Of a DNA stretch of 64,000 nt, positions 41,996 through 50,794 are shown one piece after another. The position numbers were made by a program, and so were the translations under genes. Below the pieces are notes generated by a model that was given only the letters and a program-made list of their open reading frames with translations, did no database searches and had not been told where the DNA came from. Source of the stretch: JBHGAV01 sp041946685 (GTDB taxonomy: Bacteria > Acidobacteriota > Terriglobia > Bryobacterales > Bryobacteraceae); the NCBI GenBank assembly GCA_041946685.1, contig JBHGAV010000010.1:23630-87629 (forward strand), read 5' to 3'. Positions within the stretch are counted from its first letter, which is position 1; each line of letters begins with the position of its first letter.

Positions 41996-43258
41996 CTATG
42001 CACCGAGAAACGCCCGGGCGGCGCTGACGGTCCTCTCGATATCTTCGTCGGTGTGCGCCGCCGAGACGAAGGCCGCCTCAAACTGGGATGGCGCCAGGTA
42101 GATGCCACGCTCCAGCATGGAGTGGAAGTACTCGGCAAACCGCCTGGTGTCCGAGCGCTTGGCCGATTCGTAGTTCGTCACCGGCCCTTCGCAGAAGAAG
42201 AGCGTGAACATGGACCCGACACGGTTGGCGGTGAGCCCTGGAGGAATGTCGGCCACCAGCCGCGCCGCGCGCCGCTCGAGCTGCCCGTAGATCGCCGGGT
42301 GCGCCTTGAGGTGACGCAGCATCGCCAGGCCCGCGGCGACCGCCAGGGGATTCCCCGACAGCGTGCCCGCCTGGTAGACGGGGCCGGATGGGGCGATGCG
42401 GGACATCACGTCCGCCCGGCCCCCATAAGCGCCGATGGGCAGCCCTCCGCCGATGACCTTGCCGAGAGTGGTCAGGTCGGGACGAATCCCATAGAGTTGC
42501 TGGGCCCCGCCGGGGGCGACCCGGAAGCCCGTCATGACCTCGTCGAAAATCAGCAGCGCGCCGTGCCGCTCCGTGATCGTGCGCAAAGCCTCCAAAAATC
42601 CCTCCGCCGGCGGCACACATCCCATGTTGCCCACAACCGGTTCTACGATGACCGAAGCGATCCGACCGCCGTGCGCCTGGAAAGCCCGCTGGACGGCCTC
42701 GACCGAGTTGAACGGGAGCGCGATGGTCGTGTCGGCGAAGCTCGCCGGCACGCCGGCCGTGTCCGGAAGACCGAGGGTCGCCACGCCCGATCCGGCCTTC
42801 ACCAGGAGCGAATCCACGTGCCCGTGGTAGCAGCCCTCGAACTTGACCGTGAGGTCGCGGCCCGTGAAGCCCCTCGCAAGGCGGATGGCGCTCATCGTGG
42901 CTTCGGTGCCGGAGTTGACCAGCCGCACCAGTTCCATAGACGGCACGAATTCGCGGATGGTCTCGGCCAGCTCGATTTCGCGCTCGGTGGGAGCGCCGAA
43001 ACTGGTTCCTTCGGCGGCCGCCTCCTCCACCGCCCTCAGGATCTCAGGGTGCGCGTGGCCAAGCAGGAGTGGGCCCCAGGAACCGACGTAATCGATGTAC
43101 TCGTTACCATCGGCATCCCAGATATGCGAGCCACGGCCGCGGGTGATAAACAGGGGTGAACCTCCCACTCCGCGGAATGCGCGGACGGGCGAGTTCACGC
43201 CGCCGGGGATCGACTGCTTCGCCCTGGCAAACAGCTCCTCCGATTTCTTGTGAATCAT
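41996..43258 (-). CDS. hemL: Glutamate-1-semialdehyde 2,1-aminomutase
   Basis: 420 aa from the ATG at 43258 (a GTG at 43267 is also possible). Family marks: SIPGGVNSPVRAFRGVGG at the N-terminus, DEVMTGFRVAPGGAQ, and the PLP Lys in TTLGKVIGGGLPIGAYGG. It makes 5-aminolevulinate for heme by the C5 route. Heme is needed here for the pentaheme ActA, QmoC and the ctaB pathway. It is downstream of the FAD reductase gene in the same orientation. Confidence 0.96.
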   Translation of the reverse strand: MIHKKSEELFARAKQSIPGGVNSPVRAFRGVGGSPLFITRGRGSHIWDADGNEYIDYVGSWGPLLLGHAHPEILRAVEEAAAEGTSFGAPTEREIELAETIREFVPSMELVRLVNSGTEATMSAIRLARGFTGRDLTVKFEGCYHGHVDSLLVKAGSGVATLGLPDTAGVPASFADTTIALPFNSVEAVQRAFQAHGGRIASVIVEPVVGNMGCVPPAEGFLEALRTITERHGALLIFDEVMTGFRVAPGGAQQLYGIRPDLTTLGKVIGGGLPIGAYGGRADVMSRIAPSGPVYQAGTLSGNPLAVAAGLAMLRHLKAHPAIYGQLERRAARLVADIPPGLTANRVGSMFTLFFCEGPVTNYESAKRSDTRRFAEYFHSMLERGIYLAPSQFEAAFVSAAHTDEDIERTVSAARAFLGA

Positions 43259-43273
43259 GCGGATCACCGGTGA

Positions 43274-44449
43274 TCAGGTCTCGCCGGGCACCAGGCGGCT
43301 CAGCAGAAAACTCACGGCCGTCTCGAGCATCGTCCCGTGCAGATTGCGGAGGAGGCGGTCCTTGAGGCCGATGTAGCCTTGAGTCCCGGCAAACAGGTCC
43401 TGCATCAGGTCGTGGAATCTCGGGCTGCGGCGCATGAACTGGATCATGCGCTGCGGAACGCTGGCCCAGAGGAGGCTACCCCTGAACAGGCGCCGGGCGA
43501 GCGCGGCGCCAAACTCCAGGTTCGCCGCAAAGTCCCGCTCAAGGAGAGCACGGTAGGCGTGCGGCTTCTGATCCATGGCGTGGGCGTCGGAGAGCACCAC
43601 TTGGCTGGCGAGGTCCCCGGAGCGCATGGCGTAGTAAAGTCCCTCTCCCGTGATGGGATCGACCAGACCGCCGGCGTCGCCCACGGCCAGCCAGCCCTCA
43701 CCGGCCACCCTGTTCTTGCGCCAGGCAGGCGATGCCAGGGAGGGGAGAAGGTGGCTGTAGAACGACCCATTCTTGCCGGAGATCCCCTTCTCTTCCATGT
43801 AAGCCTCGAGCCTGGCCCGCAGGCGCCGCGCCGGCTCCCCTTTCCCGCAGATCCCGACCGAGAGATGGCCGCAGCGCGGGAAGACCCAGATGTAGCCTTC
43901 AAGCTGCGGGAGGAACTGAATATCGATGTGCTCTTGCTCCTCCGGCACATAGTAGCCCATCGCCAGCATGGTGTCCGCGGAAGTCAGCTCCGTCCCCACA
44001 CCGGGAAGGGGGTTGCGCGCCCCCGTCGCCACGATGCAGAAGTCGGCCGAAAGCGAGCCGTGCCTGGTTGTGAGCCGCCACCCACCGCCGTTACGGTCCA
44101 GGCCGACGACGCGGGCCTGCTCGATCTCGGCCCCGGCCTCTTCCGCGCGCGCGAGCAACATGCGGTTCAGCTCGTAGCGCGAATAGATCACCATGGGCTG
44201 GCGCAGATCCATTTTGGCCGCGCCCGCGCCGGGAGCGGCCAACTGAGTCATAGTGACAAGCTTCTTCGGGCGGTCGTTCTCGATTAGAAAAGGGTATTTT
44301 TCGTAAGCCTTGTACGTCAGCCCGCCGCCACAGGGCTTCTCCCAGGCGAGCTTCTCGTCGAACAGCACCGTCTTCAAGCCGGCCGACGCCAGCCGCTCCG
44401 CGGCGAAAGCGCCCGCCGGACCCCCGCCCAGGATGGCGACACGCTTCAT
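43274..44449 (-). CDS. FAD-dependent oxidoreductase, geranylgeranyl reductase family
   Basis: 391 aa. FAD motif VAILGGGPAGAFAAERLASAG at the N-terminus; PCGGGLTYKAYEKYPF and GWLAVGDAGGLVDPITGEGLYYAMRSG are characteristic of the geranylgeranyl reductase/GGR family. Members saturate prenyl double bonds in lipids, quinones or tetrapyrrole tails. In a quinone-respiring bacterium a menaquinone side chain is a fair guess. It overlaps the stop-start of the lipoprotein gene upstream (ATGA). Confidence 0.85.
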   Translation of the reverse strand: MKRVAILGGGPAGAFAAERLASAGLKTVLFDEKLAWEKPCGGGLTYKAYEKYPFLIENDRPKKLVTMTQLAAPGAGAAKMDLRQPMVIYSRYELNRMLLARAEEAGAEIEQARVVGLDRNGGGWRLTTRHGSLSADFCIVATGARNPLPGVGTELTSADTMLAMGYYVPEEQEHIDIQFLPQLEGYIWVFPRCGHLSVGICGKGEPARRLRARLEAYMEEKGISGKNGSFYSHLLPSLASPAWRKNRVAGEGWLAVGDAGGLVDPITGEGLYYAMRSGDLASQVVLSDAHAMDQKPHAYRALLERDFAANLEFGAALARRLFRGSLLWASVPQRMIQFMRRSPRFHDLMQDLFAGTQGYIGLKDRLLRNLHGTMLETAVSFLLSRLVPGET

Positions 44450-44847
44450 TTCTTGGTCTCGGGGGCTGGGGCGCCGCCGACCGGCGGGTGGCCGGAAGGC
44501 ATACCCTCCCGCATCTCGCCCGCGGCGCCGTGGGCTGTGGAACCGCCATCCGCCCGGCCCTTCACCGTCCAGCGGTTCCCTTGCCGCTCGAGCGTATAGT
44601 TCATGGTCATACCGGGGCCGCTCTGGTCGCCCTTGGCCCGGAAGGAAACGGCCGCATCCGCCTCGTTCTCGCGGAAGGCGACCGAGACCACGTCAATCTG
44701 CATGGAGTTCAGGTTCAGATTGCCACGCTGGGAGAGGTGGTCGAGGACGGCCTGGCGCACGGCCTCCTTGCTTTCCAGTCCCCGATTGCAGCCCCCTAGA
44801 GCCAGCGCAAGCGAGAGTGAGACAACAGCCAGCACGGCGGTTTTCAC
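44446..44847 (-). CDS. Small lipoprotein, function unknown
   Basis: 133 aa. The signal ends in a clear lipobox (LALGGC, Cys at residue 20). The mature part has one compact domain with NLNLNSMQIDVVSVAFRENE and MNYTLERQGNRWTVKG, resembling small DUF4878-like or NTF2-like folds, then a Pro/Gly-rich tail. It overlaps the next gene, the FAD reductase, and so is probably the first gene of that operon. No function assigned. Confidence 0.68.
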   Translation of the reverse strand: MKTAVLAVVSLSLALALGGCNRGLESKEAVRQAVLDHLSQRGNLNLNSMQIDVVSVAFRENEADAAVSFRAKGDQSGPGMTMNYTLERQGNRWTVKGRADGGSTAHGAAGEMREGMPSGHPPVGGAPAPETKK

Positions 44848-44899
44848 AGAACGATTATACCCGGAAAGGCAAGCGAAACCTGCCCGGGAGGCCTTCCCA

Positions 44900-45616
44900 T
44901 CAGGACGCGAGCAGGCGGCTCTTGGGCGTCAGCAGAATCGAAACCGCCGCGGAGGCGAACTTGAGGTTGCGTAGAAACGCGTTCTTGGATTCCCCTTCGG
45001 GACGCTTCACCCACTTGGTAGACACTTCCACGGCGCGGTAGCCGAGCCGCACAGGCTTCAGCAGGATCTCGGCGCAGAATTCGTGCCGCCCGTATTCCCA
45101 GCGCACCTTGCGAAGCACGTCGGACGTGATCAGCTTGTACCCGAATGTGATGTCGCAAATCCGGAGACGGTAAAGGACCCGGAAGATCAGGTTGTACCCG
45201 TAGTTTAGAACCAGCTTCACGGGGTCGTAGCCGGTGAAGCCCCCTCCGCTCAGCCAGCGGCTGGCGCACACGATGTCGGCCCCAGTTGCCAGGGCGGCAT
45301 CCACGAGCTTCCCGGCATCGTCAGGATCGGTTTCGAGGTCGCTGGACATGATCAGACCGTGCGTGCCGGTCATGTGCGGGATGGCCTCACGGTACGCCCA
45401 GCCAATGCCCGGCCTGTCGCTCTGGACGAAGATGCGGATGTTCGGATCCTGCCCGGGAAGCTGCCGGCAAAGTTCCAGGCACTCCGGGCTCGATCTCGGA
45501 GAGACCACGATCAGGATCTCGTGCAGGTATCCGCCAAGACTCCGGCAGAGGCGCCCGATGGACTCGGTCAGCAAGTCCGTCTCGGAGTACACGGGCATCA
45601 ACACGCTCACCTTCAT
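44900..45616 (-). CDS. Family 2 glycosyltransferase (DPM1-like)
   Basis: 238 aa. GT-A motifs: SVLMPVYSETDLLTESIG, the DLETDPDDAGKLVDAAL acidic stretch and GGFTGYDPVKLVLNYG. There are no C-terminal membrane anchors, as in soluble dolichyl/undecaprenyl-phosphate mannosyltransferases, but WVKRPEGESKNAF also occurs in that group. It would charge a polyprenyl phosphate with sugar. ATG at 45616 has AAGGTGA before it; GTG at 45622 is an alternative. It lies 10 nt downstream of the GT75-like gene. Confidence 0.85.
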   Translation of the reverse strand: MKVSVLMPVYSETDLLTESIGRLCRSLGGYLHEILIVVSPRSSPECLELCRQLPGQDPNIRIFVQSDRPGIGWAYREAIPHMTGTHGLIMSSDLETDPDDAGKLVDAALATGADIVCASRWLSGGGFTGYDPVKLVLNYGYNLIFRVLYRLRICDITFGYKLITSDVLRKVRWEYGRHEFCAEILLKPVRLGYRAVEVSTKWVKRPEGESKNAFLRNLKFASAAVSILLTPKSRLLAS

Positions 45617-45626
45617 GGTCACCTTG

Positions 45627-46766
45627 TCACGACCCGGCGATCGTCCTGCATGCGTTCAGCCAAAGCCGCATGTGCCGCGCGGTCTCGTGAAAGAAACCGC
45701 GCGCGCTGTCCGTCCAGATGGTCCCGGTCATGCGCTCCACCACGTCGTCCAGAGCCTCGCTGAGAGCGCGATATGCCTCCTGGTAGGTCGTGCCGGTAAG
45801 CTTGACCTCTCTGAGCCACGGCAGCAGGTCTTCAAGAAGCAGAATGCAGGGCAATTCCCGCGTGGCGTCCCTGAAATGGTCGTGGCTGTTCCGGATATGG
45901 TCCGTGATGGGCGTCCCCACGCGGACGTAGCCGCCCAGGTGCCTGGCGCACGCCTGGGCGAAATAACCCGAGAAGATGTCCCCATACCGGTCGATCTCCC
46001 GACCACCGATGTTGTAGCCCATCCGGATGAAATAGTACGAAGGAATCGCCTCCCCCCGCAGAGCGGTGTTCTGGCTGTTCACCGGCGACCACGTCGAAGA
46101 ACCCAGCACCATGGACGGGCCTTTGAAGTACGAGGCTTTCGACCCGCTCACCAGCCAGGTGATGGCATCGATATCGGGGTCGCGCAGCCACAGACCCGCG
46201 TTGATGTGAACCGGCACGCGCTCACGACGGGAACGGACGACCTCGGGCATGTGCCTCGCATGGTACGGGAACCCCCGGGGGTAGATGGGTACGGGCCGAT
46301 CGAGACGCAGCAGATCACAGATGTTCAGGTAGCCCGTAGACGAATCGACCACGGTCTGTTCCGCGTCGTCATGGCAGACCACCACGTGCTCGGAAAGGAA
46401 GTCCTCGCCCCTGCAACAGAAGTTGTCGTCGTCGATGGAGACGAGCAGGTCGGGCTGAAGCTCTAAGGCCATGAGGAAGCCGATGTTCCGCCGGTTGTCG
46501 GAGTCGTAGGGTATCGCGTCGGGCGGCATGCCGGCGCGTCTCAGGAACGCATCCTGCTCTTCGAGGGTGGGGCAAGAGACTCGCAGGCCCCTGGCGCGCA
46601 GCACCGCGCAGGTATCGAACGCCTTCGCCGGGGTCTTCCGATCCGGGATCACAAAGACGGTGGCCGCCTCCAGATGGCCGAACTCTACGAAATTGGCGTG
46701 GTACTGCTCGAGGAGGACCGGATTGGCAATCGTGGTCAGCACAACGGCTGCGTTCTTCTGTCCCAT
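45627..46766 (-). CDS. GT75-like / reversibly glycosylated polypeptide homologue
   Basis: 379 aa. The sequence order recalls plant reversibly glycosylated polypeptides (UDP-arabinopyranose mutases, family GT75): an acidic SIDDDNF site near residue 111, then INAGLWLRDPDIDAITWLV, then NIGGREIDRYGDIFSGYFAQ and a C-terminal HIRNSHDHFRDATREL. In plants the DDD triplet binds the nucleotide sugar and an Arg accepts the glycosyl. Bacterial members are rare and poorly known. Next to glycosyltransferases, a role as UDP-sugar mutase or transferase is reasonable but unproven. Confidence 0.6.
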   Translation of the reverse strand: MGQKNAAVVLTTIANPVLLEQYHANFVEFGHLEAATVFVIPDRKTPAKAFDTCAVLRARGLRVSCPTLEEQDAFLRRAGMPPDAIPYDSDNRRNIGFLMALELQPDLLVSIDDDNFCCRGEDFLSEHVVVCHDDAEQTVVDSSTGYLNICDLLRLDRPVPIYPRGFPYHARHMPEVVRSRRERVPVHINAGLWLRDPDIDAITWLVSGSKASYFKGPSMVLGSSTWSPVNSQNTALRGEAIPSYYFIRMGYNIGGREIDRYGDIFSGYFAQACARHLGGYVRVGTPITDHIRNSHDHFRDATRELPCILLLEDLLPWLREVKLTGTTYQEAYRALSEALDDVVERMTGTIWTDSARGFFHETARHMRLWLNACRTIAGS

Positions 46767-46783
46767 ACGGGGGTTCCCTTAGG

Positions 46784-48337
46784 CTATGTCGTTGTGCGTC
46801 CCGGTTTTCGCTTGTAGATTCTGTAGCTTCCTGCCTGGAACACCAGGTCGTGTTCTTCCGTCAAGACCCTCCTGATGTGCGCCGCAACCGCGGCCTGATC
46901 AGCGCCGAACCCCTCCCACCAGTGTTGGTACCAGAAGTCCACAACTATATAAGGCGTCCTCTTTCCACTGTAGTAGCCCAGCCGCGCATCATCAACAATA
47001 CGCCTGTACGGAAGCGCGAAGCCGAGGGTAGAATCTCCCATGATGGCGGCGTCCTCCCCGGCATGCTGCTTCAGGTATGCCACCGTGGGCACGTATCCCT
47101 TCCCGTAATCGTCTGCGCGGATCTGCCCGACCAGCGTCTTGACGTGCAGAGACACCAGAGTAATGACGATGGCGGCGCCGCAGGCTATACTCCCACGCGT
47201 CCGAGGAAATCGCTCCAGCCAGAGCACGAATACCGCCGCGTAGAGGGGAATGATGTGCACGAGGTAAATTGGAGCCTTGAACCCCACCAGGAAGGTCATG
47301 CAAATGAGATACAGAGCTGCCAGCAGCGGAATCTCCCTCCCGCCGGGCGCCTGCTTAGCCCGGATACCGGCGATCAGCGTGAACAGTGCGAGCCAGTAAA
47401 AGGCCGGGACGAGGATCGTCGCTTTGCCTATATAAGGCATCCAGAAATACTTCCATCCGTAGTGCGCCACGTAGCGGACAAAGAGCTCTTTCAGGACGGC
47501 CCCGTGGGGATCGAGCACTCCGGCGAACCTTGCGCCCGAGCCGACGCCCGCGTTCGCTCGAAATTGCGCCCAGAAGTAGTCCGGTCTCTGCAAGATGTAC
47601 GCGCCCCATCCCAGTGCGCCCGCCACGTAGGGCAGTAACGCATAGAGGTGTCTCGGCCTTAGCCGGCCTCTGTCCAGCCAGATCGTCAGAAAGACTAATC
47701 CGGCTCCGCCGAGGAGACCGTTAGGATGCGTGAAGAGCGCGGCAGCGATGAGACAATGGCCAGCGAGGATCGCCCGCTCGAAGTGTTCTTCCCGCCAGGC
47801 GAGATAGCACGCCAAGGCCCCGAAGTTGAGCCCCGCGCACATCATGTCCATGCGGCCGTCGGCGGCACCATCGATGAATGTGAAGTCAATCGCGGTCATC
47901 AACAACGCAAGAGACGCGAGCACCCTGTTCCGCGTCAATTTCTCCACAATCACGAACAATGAAACCAACACGACCAGACCCCATGCGGTCGAGATCGCAC
48001 GCATGGAGAGCAAACCGAATCCGAACACCTTGAACCAGGCCGCCTGCATCAATACGTGCAGCGGCATGATCGTATAGGTGTACTCGTTGATCCCCTTCAG
48101 GTTCGCGTTGAGGTTGGAGCCGGTGGGTTCCAGGGAGGGCGTGCCCATGGAGCCGTTGGTCATCAGGTTGTAGGCAGGCGCGGCGATCCACCCCTCGTCC
48201 GCCCAGGGGGCCTTTGTGAAGGCCACTGCCACCGAGAGGGAGAGATAGAATACGGTAGCTGCGATCAAGATCCACGAACCGACAGAGATGCGTCTCATGT
48301 CGCGCTGGATGTTCTTCCGGCCGGCTGGTTCGTTCAC
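46784..48337 (-). CDS. Polytopic glycosyltransferase-like membrane protein (GT39/ArnT type)
   Basis: 517 aa with roughly ten membrane helices. After the first helix comes the acidic motif APWADEGWIAAP, as in PMT/ArnT-type GT-C enzymes that use polyprenyl-phosphate sugars. The C-terminal third (GDSTLGFALPYRRIVDD) is periplasmic. GTG at 48337 has AGGAG upstream; ATG at 48298 is the other choice. It sits upstream of the GT75-like and DPM1-like genes on the same strand, so these may build and transfer one sugar. Confidence 0.75.
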   Translation of the reverse strand: MNEPAGRKNIQRDMRRISVGSWILIAATVFYLSLSVAVAFTKAPWADEGWIAAPAYNLMTNGSMGTPSLEPTGSNLNANLKGINEYTYTIMPLHVLMQAAWFKVFGFGLLSMRAISTAWGLVVLVSLFVIVEKLTRNRVLASLALLMTAIDFTFIDGAADGRMDMMCAGLNFGALACYLAWREEHFERAILAGHCLIAAALFTHPNGLLGGAGLVFLTIWLDRGRLRPRHLYALLPYVAGALGWGAYILQRPDYFWAQFRANAGVGSGARFAGVLDPHGAVLKELFVRYVAHYGWKYFWMPYIGKATILVPAFYWLALFTLIAGIRAKQAPGGREIPLLAALYLICMTFLVGFKAPIYLVHIIPLYAAVFVLWLERFPRTRGSIACGAAIVITLVSLHVKTLVGQIRADDYGKGYVPTVAYLKQHAGEDAAIMGDSTLGFALPYRRIVDDARLGYYSGKRTPYIVVDFWYQHWWEGFGADQAAVAAHIRRVLTEEHDLVFQAGSYRIYKRKPGRTTT

Positions 48338-48467
48338 CCCGTCACACTCCTGTCAGCTCCTGGAACCACTGACTCTCCACAAAAGTACGAGTGCGTGTCG
48401 AGAAATGTCAAGCGATCTGCCCGGCTTTCAAGCGTCTGTCGAAGTTGCACGTGATCGCGCTGCGCCG

Positions 48468-48497
48468 TTGCGGGCACAGGCCGATTCTTGATATAAG
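48468..48497 (+). promoter_or_regulatory. Candidate promoter with extended -10 for the HAD-membrane protein operon
   Basis: TTGCGG (48468-48473), 18-bp spacer, then TATAAG (48492-48497) preceded by TGA, giving an extended -10. It lies 41 nt before the start at 48538. Confidence 0.5.
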
Positions 48498-48537
48498 CGG
48501 GGCGAGCGCGTTGGTTGAGGCGGCTTGCGTTCGTGAA

Positions 48538-49122
48538 ATGATCACCATTGCCTGGGACATGGACGACGTCCTGAACAATCTCATGTGGGCCTGGTTCCAG
48601 GGGGAATGGCGTCCCACGCACCCGGACTGCGGGCTCCAATACCGGGATCTCACCGAGAACCCCCCGCACCGCATCCTGGGAATCGAGCCCGGCGAGTTCT
48701 TGGAAATGATCGACGCCTACCGGGCATCCGATAAGGCGGCCGATCTCGTACCGAATCGGGAAATCCTGGATTGGCTGGCCGGGTGCGGCTCCCGCTGCCT
48801 GCACGTGGTGGTGACCGCGCGCCCCATCGGAAGCCTCCCGCAGATGAGCCACTGGCTGTTTCGCCACTTCGGCTGTTACGTCCGGGCGCTCGGGGTCGTG
48901 CCGGTCCGCCTCAAGCCCGGCGAGGCCGCCTATCATCGCGGCAAAGGGGAGTTCCTGAAATGGTTCGGCAGAGTGGACGCGATGGTGGATGACAGCGAGG
49001 ATAACCTCCGTTCCGCCGAGGCGAGCGGCGTGCGCGGCATCCTCTTCCCGCAGCCGTGGAACCGCAGCCGGGCATCGGTTTCCGATACATTGGGGTTTCT
49101 GAGCGATCTGGTGACAGGCTGA
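48538..49122 (+). CDS. HAD-like hydrolase
   Basis: 194 aa from the ATG at 48538. Motif I is AWDMDDVLNN (Asp7, Asp9), motif II VVTARPIG, and the acidic motif IV AMVDDSEDNL. This resembles 5'(3')-deoxyribonucleotidase-like or phosphatase HAD enzymes without a big cap. The frame is open further upstream, but the motif then sits deep inside and the promoter falls after that start. Its stop overlaps the next gene's ATG, so it is coupled to the polytopic membrane protein. It may dephosphorylate a sugar or lipid intermediate. Confidence 0.75.
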   Translation: MITIAWDMDDVLNNLMWAWFQGEWRPTHPDCGLQYRDLTENPPHRILGIEPGEFLEMIDAYRASDKAADLVPNREILDWLAGCGSRCLHVVVTARPIGSLPQMSHWLFRHFGCYVRALGVVPVRLKPGEAAYHRGKGEFLKWFGRVDAMVDDSEDNLRSAEASGVRGILFPQPWNRSRASVSDTLGFLSDLVTG

Positions 49123-50786
49123 TGCTTAGATTGCTGGCAGCGGTACCGCGCGTCCTGCTCGAGAATCCGCTGTTCATTCTGGAAGCGCTCCTGGTAACGG
49201 TTGCGCTGCTCATTGCGCTGGAGGGAAAGCCGTGGTTCAGAGGCGCTCGCCGGGTCTTTCTTGCGCTCGCGCGTCGCCGCGGCCTTGCCGTGGCGGCAGT
49301 CGGGCTCTGCGCTCTCGGCGGGCGGCTGACACTGCTGCCCATCCTGCCGGTCCCGGTCCCCCATGCCCACGACGAGTTCAGCTACCTGCTTGCGGCGGAC
49401 ACCTTCGCCTCGGGCCGGCTGACGAATCCGACCCATCCCATGTGGGTCCACTTCGAAACGATGCACGTCAACCAGAAGCCCACCTATATGTCCATGTACC
49501 CGCCCGCGCAGGGCATGACGCTGGCGGCGGGAAAGGTGCTGTTCGGGCATCCCTGGTGGGGAGTCTGGCTTAGCGCGGGATTGATGTGCTCGGCGATGTG
49601 CTGGATGCTCCAGGGCTGGCTGCCGCCCGGATGGGCGCTGCTCGGAGGACTGGTGGCCGTAGTCCGCCTGGGCCTGTTCAGCTATTGGATGAACAGCTAC
49701 TGGGGCGGCGCCGTGGCCGCAATCGGGGGAGCCCTGGTGCTCGGCGCTTTCCCGAGGATCATGCGGCGGCAGCGGGCCTTCGACGCGACGCTGTTTGCAG
49801 TGGGCATGGCCATCCTGGCGAACAGCCGTCCCTACGAGGGGCTCCTGGTGGCGCTTCCCGCGGGGATCGTACTGCTGGCGCGACGGCCGACGTCGCGGGT
49901 GATCGCGCCGGTCGCCCTGGTCCTCGTACTCGCCGCCTCGGCCATGCTCTACTACAACTTTCGTGTCGCGGAGGATCCTTTCCGCCTGCCCTACCAGGTA
50001 AACCGCGAGACCTATGTTCAGGCACGCTACTTCGTCTGGGAATCTGTGAATCCCCGGCCCGTCTACAACCATGCCGCCATGCGGGACTTCTACGTCAACT
50101 GGCTGCTCAGGCAGTCACAGTGGGCGAGCACTCCGTCTGGCTTCCTTCAGAACGCCGTCCACTTTGCGGTCTACTTCTGGGCGTTCTTTCTTGGTCCTCT
50201 GCTCACCGTTCCTCTCATAATGCTTCACCGCGTGGCGCGCGATCGCCGCATGCGGCTGCTTATCGTCACGGCGGCGCTCTCGGTGGTGGGCCTCGGCGCC
50301 AACCTGTTCTTCGTGCAGCACTATGCGGCGCCCGCCACTGCCCTGCTCTATGTCCTTCTGCTTCAAGGATTGCGGCACCTGAGCGCGTGGCGCCCGCCGC
50401 TTGCGCCGGCCTTCGCGGCGGTCTGCGCAGTGATGCTGCTGGTCCGGCTCGGGGCGGAGCCGGTCCGGGCGCGCCTGATGCCGTCGGACCTTGCCACCTG
50501 GTTCCACAGCCCGAAGGGGTTCGTCAAGCGGGCTGAGATTCAGAGCCGCCTGAGCGAGACTCCGGGCACGCACCTGGTCGTCGTGCGCTACAGGGAAGGA
50601 CACGACCCGGAGCGGGAGTGGGTATACAACGCCGCCGACATCGACCGGGCGAAGGTGGTCTGGGCGCGGGAGATGAACGAGGCGAGCAACCGCCGTCTGC
50701 TCACCTACTTCAAGGGCCGCCGCAGCTGGCTCCTGGAAGCCGACCTCGACCCGCCGAGGTTGTCACCCTATCCGCCGCTGGAGTAG
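49122..50786 (+). CDS. Polytopic membrane protein, glycosyltransferase-like, function unknown
   Basis: 554 aa. About ten membrane helices; the first loop contains PVPHAHDEFSYLLAADTFASG, whose HDEF/DE acidic site resembles the first loop of GT-C transferases. It is followed by a Pro/Met-rich loop NQKPTYMSMYPPAQGMTLAAG. The C-terminal 100 residues are a soluble domain. It overlaps the HAD gene, and a second GT-C-like gene follows 8 nt later. I do not recognise a named family. Confidence 0.65.
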   Translation: MLRLLAAVPRVLLENPLFILEALLVTVALLIALEGKPWFRGARRVFLALARRRGLAVAAVGLCALGGRLTLLPILPVPVPHAHDEFSYLLAADTFASGRLTNPTHPMWVHFETMHVNQKPTYMSMYPPAQGMTLAAGKVLFGHPWWGVWLSAGLMCSAMCWMLQGWLPPGWALLGGLVAVVRLGLFSYWMNSYWGGAVAAIGGALVLGAFPRIMRRQRAFDATLFAVGMAILANSRPYEGLLVALPAGIVLLARRPTSRVIAPVALVLVLAASAMLYYNFRVAEDPFRLPYQVNRETYVQARYFVWESVNPRPVYNHAAMRDFYVNWLLRQSQWASTPSGFLQNAVHFAVYFWAFFLGPLLTVPLIMLHRVARDRRMRLLIVTAALSVVGLGANLFFVQHYAAPATALLYVLLLQGLRHLSAWRPPLAPAFAAVCAVMLLVRLGAEPVRARLMPSDLATWFHSPKGFVKRAEIQSRLSETPGTHLVVVRYREGHDPEREWVYNAADIDRAKVVWAREMNEASNRRLLTYFKGRRSWLLEADLDPPRLSPYPPLE

Positions 50787-50794
50787 ACCGGACC

